In this document: positions 1 to 7,620 of the stretch, one piece after another | How positions within the stretch are numbered: position 1 is the first letter of the stretch | Layout: the number at the start of each line of letters is the position of its first letter | From: Bacteroidota bacterium | GTDB taxonomy: Bacteria; Bacteroidota; Bacteroidia; UKL13-3 | DNA length: 54,412 nucleotides | Assembly: GCA_947453415.1 (NCBI GenBank) | Contig: CANGGG010000012.1 | Location: forward strand, 1-54,412 | Direction of reading: 5' to 3' | Position numbers and translations under genes: made by a program | The notes under the pieces: generated by a model | Database searches by the model: none | What the model was told of the DNA's origin: nothing | Seen by the model: only the letters and a program-made list of their open reading frames with translations

Positions 1-1589
1 TCTATTCTAGAAATTGGTTTTGGATAACTTGCAGGAGTTGCTTTCCATCTAATAATAAACGATGCTGAATCGTAGTTTGATGGCAATGCACCAGTTCCTG
101 GTTTGTATTTAAAGCTGATTGAACTTCCTCCTTTGATGGTTGATTGGGCAGTAGTTAAAGGAATTTGTCCTGATGAACTTGCGCCAATGGCAGTAATTCT
201 TGGAGATGAAGTGGTTGGGCCATTGAATATTTCAATACTATCTGTTGGCCACATTTTTATTCTTTCTACATATAATGTAATGGAGTCGGCACAAGGTGCA
301 ATGGTAAATCCGGGACAATTACTTGGCCAGCTGCTACGCGCATAAGTTTGGTAAGGACCACTGATTCCGTATAAAAATCCTTCATCTTTTGTACTTACAA
401 ATCCGCCTGAACCAGAGCACATGTAATTTCCTTCTACTACTTTTATATAATCAGATTTACAAATAGAATCCATGCCTCGTAAATTCCATACACGCAAACA
501 AACTTTAAATTGACCGGGGTCAAAAGCTGCTAGTCGTGGACTTGCTACGTTTTGTCCTGGTTGTCCTGTTCCTGTAATAAAATAATTGGCTATTCCATTA
601 CTTGGATCGGTGATACAACTGATACAAGGTGGATCAATTGTCCAATCCCATTGGGTGGGTCCATTGGTTGATAAATCTACAAATTGAGCTTCTTCTGTTA
701 TACCCATAATTCGCTTAAAGGTAATAAAATCGGCACGAGGTTTTTGACTTGGCGTGTCTACGTATATGTATTTATAAATAGAATCGCGTAATGAATCTCT
801 TTTTAAATTATTTACAGCTAATAATTTTACAAGTTTTAACCCTGGAGAAGTAAATGTATAAGTAATATTATTAAAATATCTTGCAGTGTCAATATAACCA
901 GCCTGACGATAATAGCCAGGTTGTAAAGGATTTTCGCCTGGGAAATCCCAGAAAACCCTGCTTTGGAAACTTGATGTATTGATTAAAGTTGCAGGACTAT
1001 TGATCCAAACGGTATCGGGTGCATAAAAATTAGCAATGGGTGGCTGAGGTGGACCTACTGAAAAATTCCAACCAAATTCCAATGTAATATCTTGAGTTGG
1101 GCCAGAACATGTTGCAGTTCCTACACCTCCCCAATTTGGATTACCAGTATTAATACATGGTCTTAAAGTTCCAATTGATGTTGAATTATCACATGCACAA
1201 GTTCCAGCGGAAGGTTTTACACTAATTTCAATTCCTGAACCACAGGTACCCGATATTGTCCAAACATTACCACCGTCTGTCCATGAAACAGCAGCTGATG
1301 ACACAACACTTGTTCGCATGTAATCTGCCATTGCTTGCACTGATACTGCTGTAGAACAAACAAAAGTAGTGGTACCATTTGTTAACCTACAAATGGTATA
1401 ATCTGTTCTTGTTAAAGTAGCTCTCCATATATTGAAATCAATACATTGTGCGGATGCATCTGAAGCACTTACATATGTTCTAGTAAAAGAACTATAAGCA
1501 TACTGAGCCTTGCTGTTAATATAAAACAAGGACAAAACCAATAATAATAATATTGGCTTAAAAAGATAATTTGTAAATTTAGTTTTCAT
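1..1589 (-). CDS. Large secreted protein with PKD-like and CUB-like domains (partial, 3' end outside window)
   Basis: The minus strand is open from an ATG at 1589 to the window edge, 529 codons without a stop. The protein begins MKTKFTNYLFKPILLLLV and has a signal peptide ending near SKAQ. After a Cys-rich stretch come two PKD-like segments, each with a WDF/WDW core after a PIANF- or RADF-type strand, near residues 180 and 280. Near residues 380-520 is a CUB-like region, with GISGPY, DSIEIFNG and FIIRW marking the typical strands. Bacteroidota proteins of this build are usually long surface or secreted adhesin-like proteins ending in a T9SS tag, but the C-terminus is not visible. The substrate or partner is unknown. 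The repeat-rich gap upstream separates it from the next gene, so it is probably transcribed alone. I found no clear TAnnTTTG box before the start. Confidence 0.85.
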   Translation of the reverse strand, partial: MKTKFTNYLFKPILLLLVLSLFYINSKAQYAYSSFTRTYVSASDASAQCIDFNIWRATLTRTDYTICRLTNGTTTFVCSTAVSVQAMADYMRTSVVSSAAVSWTDGGNVWTISGTCGSGIEISVKPSAGTCACDNSTSIGTLRPCINTGNPNWGGVGTATCSGPTQDITLEFGWNFSVGPPQPPIANFYAPDTVWINSPATLINTSSFQSRVFWDFPGENPLQPGYYRQAGYIDTARYFNNITYTFTSPGLKLVKLLAVNNLKRDSLRDSIYKYIYVDTPSQKPRADFITFKRIMGITEEAQFVDLSTNGPTQWDWTIDPPCISCITDPSNGIANYFITGTGQPGQNVASPRLAAFDPGQFKVCLRVWNLRGMDSICKSDYIKVVEGNYMCSGSGGFVSTKDEGFLYGISGPYQTYARSSWPSNCPGFTIAPCADSITLYVERIKMWPTDSIEIFNGPTTSSPRITAIGASSSGQIPLTTAQSTIKGGSSISFKYKPGTGALPSNYDSASFIIRWKATPASYPKPISRI

Positions 1590-1973
1590 TATTTATTTAG
1601 TTTAATTATTTATTTTTATAGAAAGCAATACGTTTTTCTTTTTTAATTGGTTGGTAAATAAAATAAAATAAATCATAATTTCAAGTAATTTTTTATTTGT
1701 ACATTATTTTTTTATAAAAAGTGAGCATTGAAAGCAGTTTTGTCCTGTTAAAATAGTACAATTATAAATAATCGAATTTGTAAAAATTTATATAGATTAT
1801 AAAGGTTTTTGAATATTGTTGTCAAACATAGAAAAGTAAAAAAAGGTATTTAGAAAAGAGTATTAAACATTAGTAAGAGTAATTTATTAGTCTAAATTTT
1901 TATAAAAATAATTTATAAAAGTTTGTAAGTAAAATATATCAATTACAACTGTTTAAGAGGAGTTAAATTTTAT

Positions 1974-2071
1974 TTTTCTTCCGTTGGCTAAAGCCAACGG
2001 CAATGGATTTTGTTTCAGAACAAGCGCAACTATTGCCGTTTGGCTTTAGCCAACGGATATGAATGCAATGG
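1974..2071. repeat. Palindromic repeat unit, copy 1 (about 98 bp)
   Basis: This 98-bp segment recurs with no difference I can see at 2370-2467, 396 bp downstream. It opens with a perfect 9-bp stem (ccgttggct, loop aa, agccaacgg; 1981-2000). It closes with an imperfect version, gccgtttggct-tt-agccaacgg, around 2034-2055. Two facing hairpins joined by a constant spacer are the layout of REP/BIME-like elements. I infer a mobile or amplified non-coding element. Confidence 0.85.
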
Positions 2072-2369
2072 TTTTTTGCAGAATTATTGTGATTTTATTC
2101 AACTCCTTCAGAGTTGTAAATTTAACAGTTTCATATACCCTGCATTTCATGCAGAGTTATTCAAATTAAACTCCTTCGGAGTTTTTTTGAAATATAATTT
2201 AGTTCAATTGTTTTCATGTACAATTCTGTGCCAATAGCTATCGCTTAGGTGTCAAATTAAGAAACAACAAATTAAAAACTCCGAAGGAGTTTAATGTTAA
2301 TAGCCACCAGTGAAACTGGTGGTGTAATACAAGTTATTCATAAACAACTCTGAAGGAGTTGAATATTTT

Positions 2370-2467
2370 TTTTCTTCCGTTGGCTAAAGCCAACGGCAAT
2401 GGATTTTGTTTCAGAACAAGCGCAACTATTGCCGTTTGGCTTTAGCCAACGGATATGAATGCAATGG
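2370..2467. repeat. Palindromic repeat unit, copy 2 (about 98 bp)
   Basis: This is the second copy of the 1974-2071 unit, with the same two facing TTGGCT/AGCCAA hairpins and the same spacer. A decayed further copy of one arm (cgttgactttagctagcgg) follows at 2499-2517, just before the stop of the next gene. The unit has therefore been amplified locally more than once. Confidence 0.85.
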
Positions 2468-2533
2468 ATTTTGTTGCAGAATTTTTGGATACTTTATCGT
2501 TGACTTTAGCTAGCGGAACTGAGGAACAATAAC

Positions 2534-3748
2534 CTATTTACTATAAACAGAAATAATATTTTTAGTAAATAAAATAACATTTTCCTTGTTAATATAAGTC
2601 CAAAATGGTTTTTGGAAATCAGGAAAGGTATATACGATATTTCTAATTCCCATTTTTAAATCAATGCTATTTATTTGACTTTGATTGGTTTCAAAAATTT
2701 GATTATTTCCAAATTGAAAATTTTGTGAATTTTTAAATTTCACAGTTTTAATATAAGCAGTAAATACATCAAAAAGCAAGCAGATGCTATCATTGCAAAG
2801 CATAATTTGGTTGGTATTATCTGATAAAAGGTTAGGGATAAAATCGGTTTGTGTAAATTGTTTTATGTTGCCACTACTCTGACTTAAAATGCCATCTTTT
2901 GAAATTTTTTTCAATTGTAAATCACCCAAATCAAATACCCAAATTCCATTGTCAAAACTCCTAGCTATGGCAGCTGCTTGGGTAATATTTAGTTTTGTTA
3001 AATCTAATTCACCTCGGTATGCAAGGTTATTATCTAATAAAAGCACCCTATTTATTTCTTTATAAAACACATAAATCTCCATTGGATTACTCACATCTAA
3101 GCTGCTAATATTTCCATTATAATTATAGTTTAAAGTAGCCAAAACTTTTCCTGAATAATTATACTTATACAATTGATTGGTAGGCGAAACAATGTATAAA
3201 TTCCCCATATCATCGGCTTGAACAAACTTAGCATTAACCGAAAATTCTGAAACTAATTTTGAGCTATCGAGTACGGTTTGTGCGATGCAATAAGAGGAAA
3301 TAAAGATGAATGATAAAGTATGAAGTATGAATAGAAATTTTGGATTTTGGATTTTGAATTTTAGATGTTGAATTGTAACTTCATTGCGAGCAAAGCGTGG
3401 CAATCTCAAAAAAAATAATTGTAGGGATTGCTTCGTGCCTCGCAATGACGAATCATTTCGAATTTCATTTACATTTCGCAATTCGTATTCCGCATTCCGC
3501 ACTTCATTTACACTTCGCACTTCGTACTCCGCACTTCGCATTTTGAAAATAACGTCATTGAGAGCAAAGCGTGGCAATCTCAAAAAAAATAATTGTGGTG
3601 ATTGCTTCGTGCCTCGCAATAACGAATCACTTTGAATTTCATTTAAATTCCGCACTTCGTACTCCGCACTTCGCACTTCGTACACATTTACATTTCGCAC
3701 TTCGTACTTCGCATTCCGCATTTCGTTATAGCTATTTTTGATAAACAT
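2534..3748 (-). CDS. Exported propeller-like protein with repeat-derived N-terminal extension
   Basis: The conserved-looking part starts at a hydrophobic leader (FLFILHTLSFIF...YCIAQ, nt about 3285-3350). It continues for roughly 265 residues with repeated strand-rich segments such as GNLYIVSPTNQLYKY and GIWVFDLGDLQLKK, suggesting a beta-propeller or PQQ/NHL-like fold of unknown function. The frame stays open upstream through about 350 nt of intergenic-type repeats. These translate into repeated RGTKQS...LRLPRFA and EVRSAEYEVRN-like runs. The chosen ATG (3748) overlaps the lpxH stop codon, so translation could be coupled. An earlier ATG at 3796 lies inside lpxH. There is no ATG, GTG or TTG directly before the leader. 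Either the repeats inserted in frame inside an old 5' end, or translation begins at a rare codon. Confident that the leader-to-stop part is a gene, unsure of its start. Confidence 0.6.
   Translation of the reverse strand: MFIKNSYNEMRNAKYEVRNVNVYEVRSAEYEVRNLNEIQSDSLLRGTKQSPQLFFLRLPRFALNDVIFKMRSAEYEVRSVNEVRNAEYELRNVNEIRNDSSLRGTKQSLQLFFLRLPRFARNEVTIQHLKFKIQNPKFLFILHTLSFIFISSYCIAQTVLDSSKLVSEFSVNAKFVQADDMGNLYIVSPTNQLYKYNYSGKVLATLNYNYNGNISSLDVSNPMEIYVFYKEINRVLLLDNNLAYRGELDLTKLNITQAAAIARSFDNGIWVFDLGDLQLKKISKDGILSQSSGNIKQFTQTDFIPNLLSDNTNQIMLCNDSICLLFDVFTAYIKTVKFKNSQNFQFGNNQIFETNQSQINSIDLKMGIRNIVYTFPDFQKPFWTYINKENVILFTKNIISVYSK
3381..3735. repeat. Tandem block of two intergenic repeats (174-bp period)
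   Basis: Two copies of a roughly 75-bp element lie at 3381-3456 and 3555-3629. Each starts with cattgcgag or a variant and ends with ctcgcaatg or a variant, which are complementary, so each can fold into a long imperfect hairpin. Between and after them are runs made of the words ttcgcacttcgtac and ccgcacttcgcattt. The copies are exactly 174 bp apart, 58 codons, which keeps the overlapping minus-strand frame open. The element resembles dispersed palindromic repeats that I recall from several bacterial phyla; that is recollection, not a search. Confidence 0.8.
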
Positions 3749-4529
3749 AGTTAGCCGTTTCATCAGTATAACTTTTAAGTTCAGCGCCATTTTCATCTAT
3801 TGAAAAATAGGTATTGTATTCCATCCAATCGCCTAAATTAACATAATTACTTTTTTCATTTAATTCATAAATCATGGGTAAATGACGGTGTCCAAACACA
3901 AATAAATCAATGTGTTCGAGTGCTAAAATATTTCGAGCATGAATAATTAAATGTTCTTCTTCATGGTAAAAAGCATGGTTATCGCTGTAGGTTTTTTCTT
4001 TGCTTTTATGGCTAAACCAATTGGCTATGCCAATACCAATATTTGGATGAAAAAAAGCAAACATTCGTTGGAATAAATAATTACGATAAACAGCTAAAAT
4101 AAATTTGAAAACTATTTGCTTTGGCCCTAATCCATCACCATGACCAATGTATAGTTTTTTGCCTGCTATGGTTTTAATAATTGGTTTAGAATAAACCTTA
4201 CAACCAATTTCGTTTTCTAAATAACCAAATTGCCATAAATCGTGGTTTCCATGAAAAACGTGAACAGGAATTCCCTCATCAACAAATTCTGCAAGTTTGG
4301 CCAATAAGCGTACAAAACCTTTGGGAACAACGGTTTTATATTCAAACCAAAAATCGAAAATATCGCCAACAATATACAGTTCATGGCAATTGTTTTTGAT
4401 AGCATTTAAAAAAGAAATGATTCGTTTTTCTCTAATTAAACTTTCCTCCAAATTAGGAATGCCCAAATGGAAATCAGAAATAAAATAGGTTTTCTTTTGC
4501 ACTTGTTTAGTCTTTTGTAGTATCGTCAA
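3732..4529 (-). CDS. lpxH: UDP-2,3-diacylglucosamine diphosphatase LpxH
   Basis: It cleaves UDP-2,3-diacylglucosamine to lipid X and UMP in lipid A synthesis, as a peripheral enzyme on the inner membrane. The calcineurin-like metal motifs are all present in order: DFHLG near residue 20, GDIFDFWFEY near 55, GNHDLW near 95, GHGDG near 130 and GHRHLP near 215. A GDWMEYNTY end is typical of LpxH. The length of 265 is close to the family norm. Its start overlaps the 3' end of the upstream LUD-domain gene by 23 bases, and its stop overlaps the next candidate start, so the three could be co-transcribed. A second LpxH-like phosphoesterase lies at 15222-16064; this one keeps the FWFEY segment typical of true LpxH. 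Confidence 0.85.
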   Translation of the reverse strand: MTILQKTKQVQKKTYFISDFHLGIPNLEESLIREKRIISFLNAIKNNCHELYIVGDIFDFWFEYKTVVPKGFVRLLAKLAEFVDEGIPVHVFHGNHDLWQFGYLENEIGCKVYSKPIIKTIAGKKLYIGHGDGLGPKQIVFKFILAVYRNYLFQRMFAFFHPNIGIGIANWFSHKSKEKTYSDNHAFYHEEEHLIIHARNILALEHIDLFVFGHRHLPMIYELNEKSNYVNLGDWMEYNTYFSIDENGAELKSYTDETANYVYQK

Positions 4530-5172
4530 CTATAAACACAAATATTTCAGTTGGTCCGTGAGCCCCAATAACTAAAGTACCTTCAATATCAGCAGTTCTG
4601 CTTGGTCCAGTAATAAAACTAAGTAATGAAGGTCCATTTTTTCCATACCTGTTTTTTACTAAAAGCATACCGTCTTTGGTTTCCATAACCAATTGTGATT
4701 TTTTAGCATACACAATATGAACTGGTGGCCAAATGGTAAGCGTTCTGCTATTAGCTGATGAACTCACTAAAACGGTTCCTGTTCTGGCAATTAATGCTTC
4801 GCAAGAAGTAATAGCAGCCTGAATTTTTTCAAGTTGTTCGTTTTTATGGTTAAATATAATGCCCGTATCTTTGAGCATATCTTGCAAATGATGTTCCCAA
4901 CAAAAAAAATGTTTCCATTTTCTTTGTTCTAAGAGCGTAATAAGTTTGTCTAAAAAATCGAATTGATTGCTACAATAAATAAATTCACCATTTACATTGG
5001 TAAATTGCTCCGCAAAAATCTCTATTAAGCTTAAATCACTGCTAGGTTGCACGTAAATATTAGAGTCTAAATCAATATTTGTAAATTGATTTTTACTTTT
5101 AAAAGTAAGCGCTTGGCGTACTTTTTTTAATATTTTTTCTTTAGCCGTTATTAGTTGCTCCACTAAGCGCAA
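4507..5172 (-). CDS. LUD-domain protein (LutC/YkgG-like)
   Basis: It belongs to the LUD (DUF162) family, which includes LutC of the lactate-utilisation complex. The C-terminal half carries the family core: EALIARTGTVLVSS, a PPVHIVYAKKSQLV strand, then GPSRTADIEGTLVIGAHGP close to the C-terminus. The length of 221 residues fits single-domain LutC proteins. No lutA or lutB partner is nearby. In Bacteroidota such stand-alone genes are often next to lpxH-type genes, and their actual role is not settled. It overlaps lpxH by 23 bases and probably heads that transcript. Confidence 0.8.
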   Translation of the reverse strand: MRLVEQLITAKEKILKKVRQALTFKSKNQFTNIDLDSNIYVQPSSDLSLIEIFAEQFTNVNGEFIYCSNQFDFLDKLITLLEQRKWKHFFCWEHHLQDMLKDTGIIFNHKNEQLEKIQAAITSCEALIARTGTVLVSSSANSRTLTIWPPVHIVYAKKSQLVMETKDGMLLVKNRYGKNGPSLLSFITGPSRTADIEGTLVIGAHGPTEIFVFIVDDTTKD

Positions 5173-5431
5173 TGTAATAATTAATTATAATACAAAACAA
5201 GAAGTAAATTTTATTTTGTATGTTGAGTTTTGAAAAATGGAATAATATGTTCCATTTCGACAAGCTCAATTCCGTAGAAAATTAGAAATTCGAAGCACGA
5301 AATAATGCTAACTATTCAATAAATTATTTTTTTGTAGATTCTGTGAATTTTTTGCACCATTTCGTTAGTTAACTAACCGCACAAGCTCAATGAACGAGTA
5401 ATTTAACATTCAACATTCAAAACTCAAAATC
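5173..5431. repeat. Intergenic spacer with repeat-like words
   Basis: This 259-base gap holds two occurrences of the word caagctcaat, at 5261-5270 and 5382-5391, in contexts (catttcga-caagctcaat and caagctcaat-gaacgag) that look like fragments of dispersed intergenic repeats. It also has AT-rich runs of the type aacattcaaaactcaaaat. No gene or strong terminator hairpin is seen. Confidence 0.4.
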
Positions 5432-6235
5432 TTATTTCCAGGCTTTTACAATTAAACCAGTTCCCGTTTTGTGGGTAGCATTGGTATCAAAATAATTTAA
5501 AATATAGCTAATAGGGAAAGTAATTATATAATAAAAAGGTAAAATCAGGAAGAATATTTTGCTAGCATTTAGCATTTGCATTGGATATTTCATGCTTAGT
5601 TTCCAAGCAATTTTTCCTGGATTTCCATAACTGTATAAAATTTCCATTTTCTCAAAACCAGCAGTTTTTAGTTTTTCTGCCATTTCAGCTACTGGATATC
5701 CATCGCGAACATGTTCGCCAATAAAACTTTCACCCGTTTCTTCGTGCACATCGCTTCCACCTTGGTCGCTAGGAGTGGAAATGAGTAACATAGCGCCAGG
5801 TTTTAATGCTTGATGGTAATTAGTAAACACATCTACATCTTCTAAAATATGTTCCATTACATCTACACAAAGAATTAAATCGTATTTGTTAGTGGCAAAT
5901 GGTTTTGTTAAATCGGCAAACTGAAATTTGGCATTATTTAAACCAACTTTACCAAAAAACTCATTGCAATCAGCAATTTGTTTTTCCATTACATCTAATG
6001 AATCAATGGTGTAATGATTTTTATGTTTGGCTAAAAAGTAACTGTATTGTCCAAAACCCGAACCAGCATCGCAAATCAATGCTTTTGGATTATTATTAAT
6101 CCAAGTTTTTAGTTCACGGTGAATGTGCCATGAACGCAGTAACAATAAATCTAAAAGGCTGTAAAATATTTTACGTAAAATGGTGAATTTGTTAAATACA
6201 ATTCCTAGGTCTTTTTTAATTGGATCGTAATTCAT
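5432..6235 (-). CDS. Class I SAM-dependent methyltransferase with C-terminal membrane segment
   Basis: The SAM-binding motif I is DAGSGFGQYSYFLAKH near residue 55. It is followed by a DSLDVMEKQI acidic loop and by DLILCVDVMEHI as motif II/post-II, the usual Methyltransf_11/UbiG-type core. A hydrophobic stretch (FFLILPFYYIITFPISYIL) near residues 228-247 could anchor the enzyme to the membrane, pointing to a lipid or quinone-like substrate. It lies 38 bases downstream of rbfA on the same strand and may share its transcript. The substrate cannot be read from the sequence. Confidence 0.8.
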   Translation of the reverse strand: MNYDPIKKDLGIVFNKFTILRKIFYSLLDLLLLRSWHIHRELKTWINNNPKALICDAGSGFGQYSYFLAKHKNHYTIDSLDVMEKQIADCNEFFGKVGLNNAKFQFADLTKPFATNKYDLILCVDVMEHILEDVDVFTNYHQALKPGAMLLISTPSDQGGSDVHEETGESFIGEHVRDGYPVAEMAEKLKTAGFEKMEILYSYGNPGKIAWKLSMKYPMQMLNASKIFFLILPFYYIITFPISYILNYFDTNATHKTGTGLIVKAWK

Positions 6236-6273
6236 GAATACTTATTATGCTATGTAATTATAATTTATAAAAT

Positions 6274-6636
6274 TTATTTTCCTTTATTTTCGTCTTCTTC
6301 TTTTACTTTTTTCATCACTTCTTCCATATGAAAAACGTAATCTAAACTTTCATCTACCAAAAAAGTAAGTTCAGGAACTATGCGTGCTTGATTCTTTATT
6401 TTTATGGCCAATTTATGTCTTATTTCTTTGTTATGAACGTTTATTAATTTCAATAATTCCAATTTATTGGTGGCATTTAAAAAGCTTAAAAACACTTTTG
6501 CAAAACCTAAATCAGGCGAAATTTCTACCTTGCTTATGGTAATAAATGCATTGTTAAAAGTGTTTCCTTCTCTTAAAAATATATCAGACAAATGTTGTTG
6601 AATGATGCCTGCAAACTTTTCCTGACGAATACTCAT
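6274..6636 (-). CDS. rbfA: Ribosome-binding factor A
   Basis: RbfA binds the 30S subunit and helps mature the 5' end of 16S rRNA, notably in the cold. The protein starts MSIRQEKFAGIIQQHLSDIF and continues through the KH-like fold with ITISKVEISPDLGFAKVFLS and KNQARIVPELTFLVDESLDY, all typical of RbfA. The length of 120 residues is normal. An ATG 21 bases upstream exists but falls inside a TATATTTG promoter box (6655-6662), so I chose the ATG at 6636. The C-terminal tail is charged and lysine-rich. Confidence 0.92.
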   Translation of the reverse strand: MSIRQEKFAGIIQQHLSDIFLREGNTFNNAFITISKVEISPDLGFAKVFLSFLNATNKLELLKLINVHNKEIRHKLAIKIKNQARIVPELTFLVDESLDYVFHMEEVMKKVKEEDENKGK

Positions 6637-6654
6637 TTTATTTTTTAATAGCCG

Positions 6655-6662
6655 CAAATATA
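6655..6662 (-). promoter_or_regulatory. Candidate -7 promoter box of rbfA
   Basis: TATATTTG on the minus strand fits the Bacteroidota -7 consensus TAnnTTTG. It lies 18 bases before the rbfA ATG. A second box, TACATTTG, sits just upstream (about 6670-6677). No clear -33 TTTG is found at the standard distance. Confidence 0.45.
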
Positions 6663-6732
6663 AGCGGGCAAATGTAAAATAGCTATTTATGTAGTAAGTT
6701 TTTAGAAAAAGGCTTGCTCTTTATTCATTTTA

Positions 6733-7383
6733 CTAAAGTTTTCTTACCAACATTAACCCATCGCGAATCGGTAATAAAATATTTTCAACTCTATTGTCTT
6801 TAGTAATTTTCATATTGAGTTCATGTAAAATTTTGGTGTCTCTGTTTTTTTCAATGGCAGTATTGTCCAAAACTTTTCCGCTCCAAAGTACATTGTCTAA
6901 TAATATAAAAGCCCCAGCAGGAATTATTTCCATGACCAATTCGTAATATTTTTCGTAATTTGGTTTGTCCGCATCTATAAAAACTAAATCGAAAGATTGT
7001 TTTAGCGTTCTAATTATTTGGTAAGCATCACCTATTATAGGTAATATTTTTTCAGTATTACCAGATTGAACAATATAATCATTCACCAATTCTTCATTTT
7101 CAGGATTTACATCTATGGTAAAAAGTTTTCCATCATTTTGCAATCCTTCGGCTAAGCAAATGGCCGAATATCCGGTGTAGGTTCCTATTTCTAATATGTA
7201 TTTAGGTTTTATCATGTGGCTTATCATGCTTAAAAACCTGCCCTGAAAATGTCCGCTAATCATTCTTGGTTGTAAAATATTGGCATTTGTATGTCTATCC
7301 AAACTTTTCAAAACTTCATTTTCAGAAGTTGAAAAAGTGTTACAATAGTGTTGTAAATTTTCAGGAACTATGTTAAAACTCAT
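6733..7383 (-). CDS. O-methyltransferase (caffeoyl-CoA/catechol type)
   Basis: It transfers a methyl group from SAM to a hydroxyl group, with a metal-dependent Methyltransf_3 fold. Seen are the SAM motif ILEIGTYTGYSAICLAEGL near residue 63, DLVFIDADKPNYEKYYEL with the metal-binding Asp near residue 135, and LLDNVLWSGKV near residue 163. The length of 216 is typical. The natural substrate in Bacteroidota is unknown. A TACTTTTG box at 7388-7395 ends only four bases before the ATG, so the transcript could be nearly leaderless. Confidence 0.88.
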   Translation of the reverse strand: MSFNIVPENLQHYCNTFSTSENEVLKSLDRHTNANILQPRMISGHFQGRFLSMISHMIKPKYILEIGTYTGYSAICLAEGLQNDGKLFTIDVNPENEELVNDYIVQSGNTEKILPIIGDAYQIIRTLKQSFDLVFIDADKPNYEKYYELVMEIIPAGAFILLDNVLWSGKVLDNTAIEKNRDTKILHELNMKITKDNRVENILLPIRDGLMLVRKL

Positions 7384-7620
7384 GAGACAAAAGTAATATT
7401 TACTAAAAATTTATCATTAAATTTAATTTTAAAATAATGTCATTTCGAAAAAAAGCCATGAAAATCCAACAATTGTCATGTTCACTTTTGATGCTGCTCA
7501 GAATTATAAAATTTAGTGTCAAAAAACTGTCATAAGCAAAGTATTTGATTTGCATCATGCTATATATCTCTCAAGTGTATCGACTTTCGCAGTCTTAAAA
7601 TTAATAAACAAAATACCACA

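Larger units (their letters stand above)
1590..2533. other. Gene-free stretch of 944 bases rich in palindromes
   Basis: No convincing gene is present. The part from about 1590 to 1970 is plain AT-rich sequence, presumably the upstream region of the gene ending its leader at 1589. From 1974 to 2517 the DNA is a mosaic of short palindromes. They are aactc-cttca-gagtt (2101-2115), aaactcc-ttc-ggagttt (2168-2184, followed by a T run), aaactccgaaggagttt (2276-2292), ccaccagt-gaa-actggtgg (2304-2322) and aactc-tgaag-gagtt (2346-2360), together with the duplicated TTGGCT/AGCCAA unit listed separately. The build resembles REP-type intergenic repeat clusters. No transposase gene is adjacent. Confidence 0.8.

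Noticed and set aside
103-345. Open frame of 80 codons on the plus strand
   Set aside because: It lies opposite the secreted PKD/CUB protein, which explains the region fully with a signal peptide and domains on the minus strand.
2010-2237. Open frame of 75 codons on the plus strand
   Set aside because: It consists of the palindromic repeat unit and aactcc...ggagtt hairpins; the protein sequence only mirrors the repeats. No start signal or conserved domain is seen.
1974-2467. CRISPR array
   Set aside because: There are only two copies 396 bp apart, with unequal spacers and internal palindromes; no cas genes are present.
3384-3635. Open frame of 83 codons on the plus strand
   Set aside because: It is the complementary reading of the two 174-bp-spaced repeats and has no independent signal of coding.
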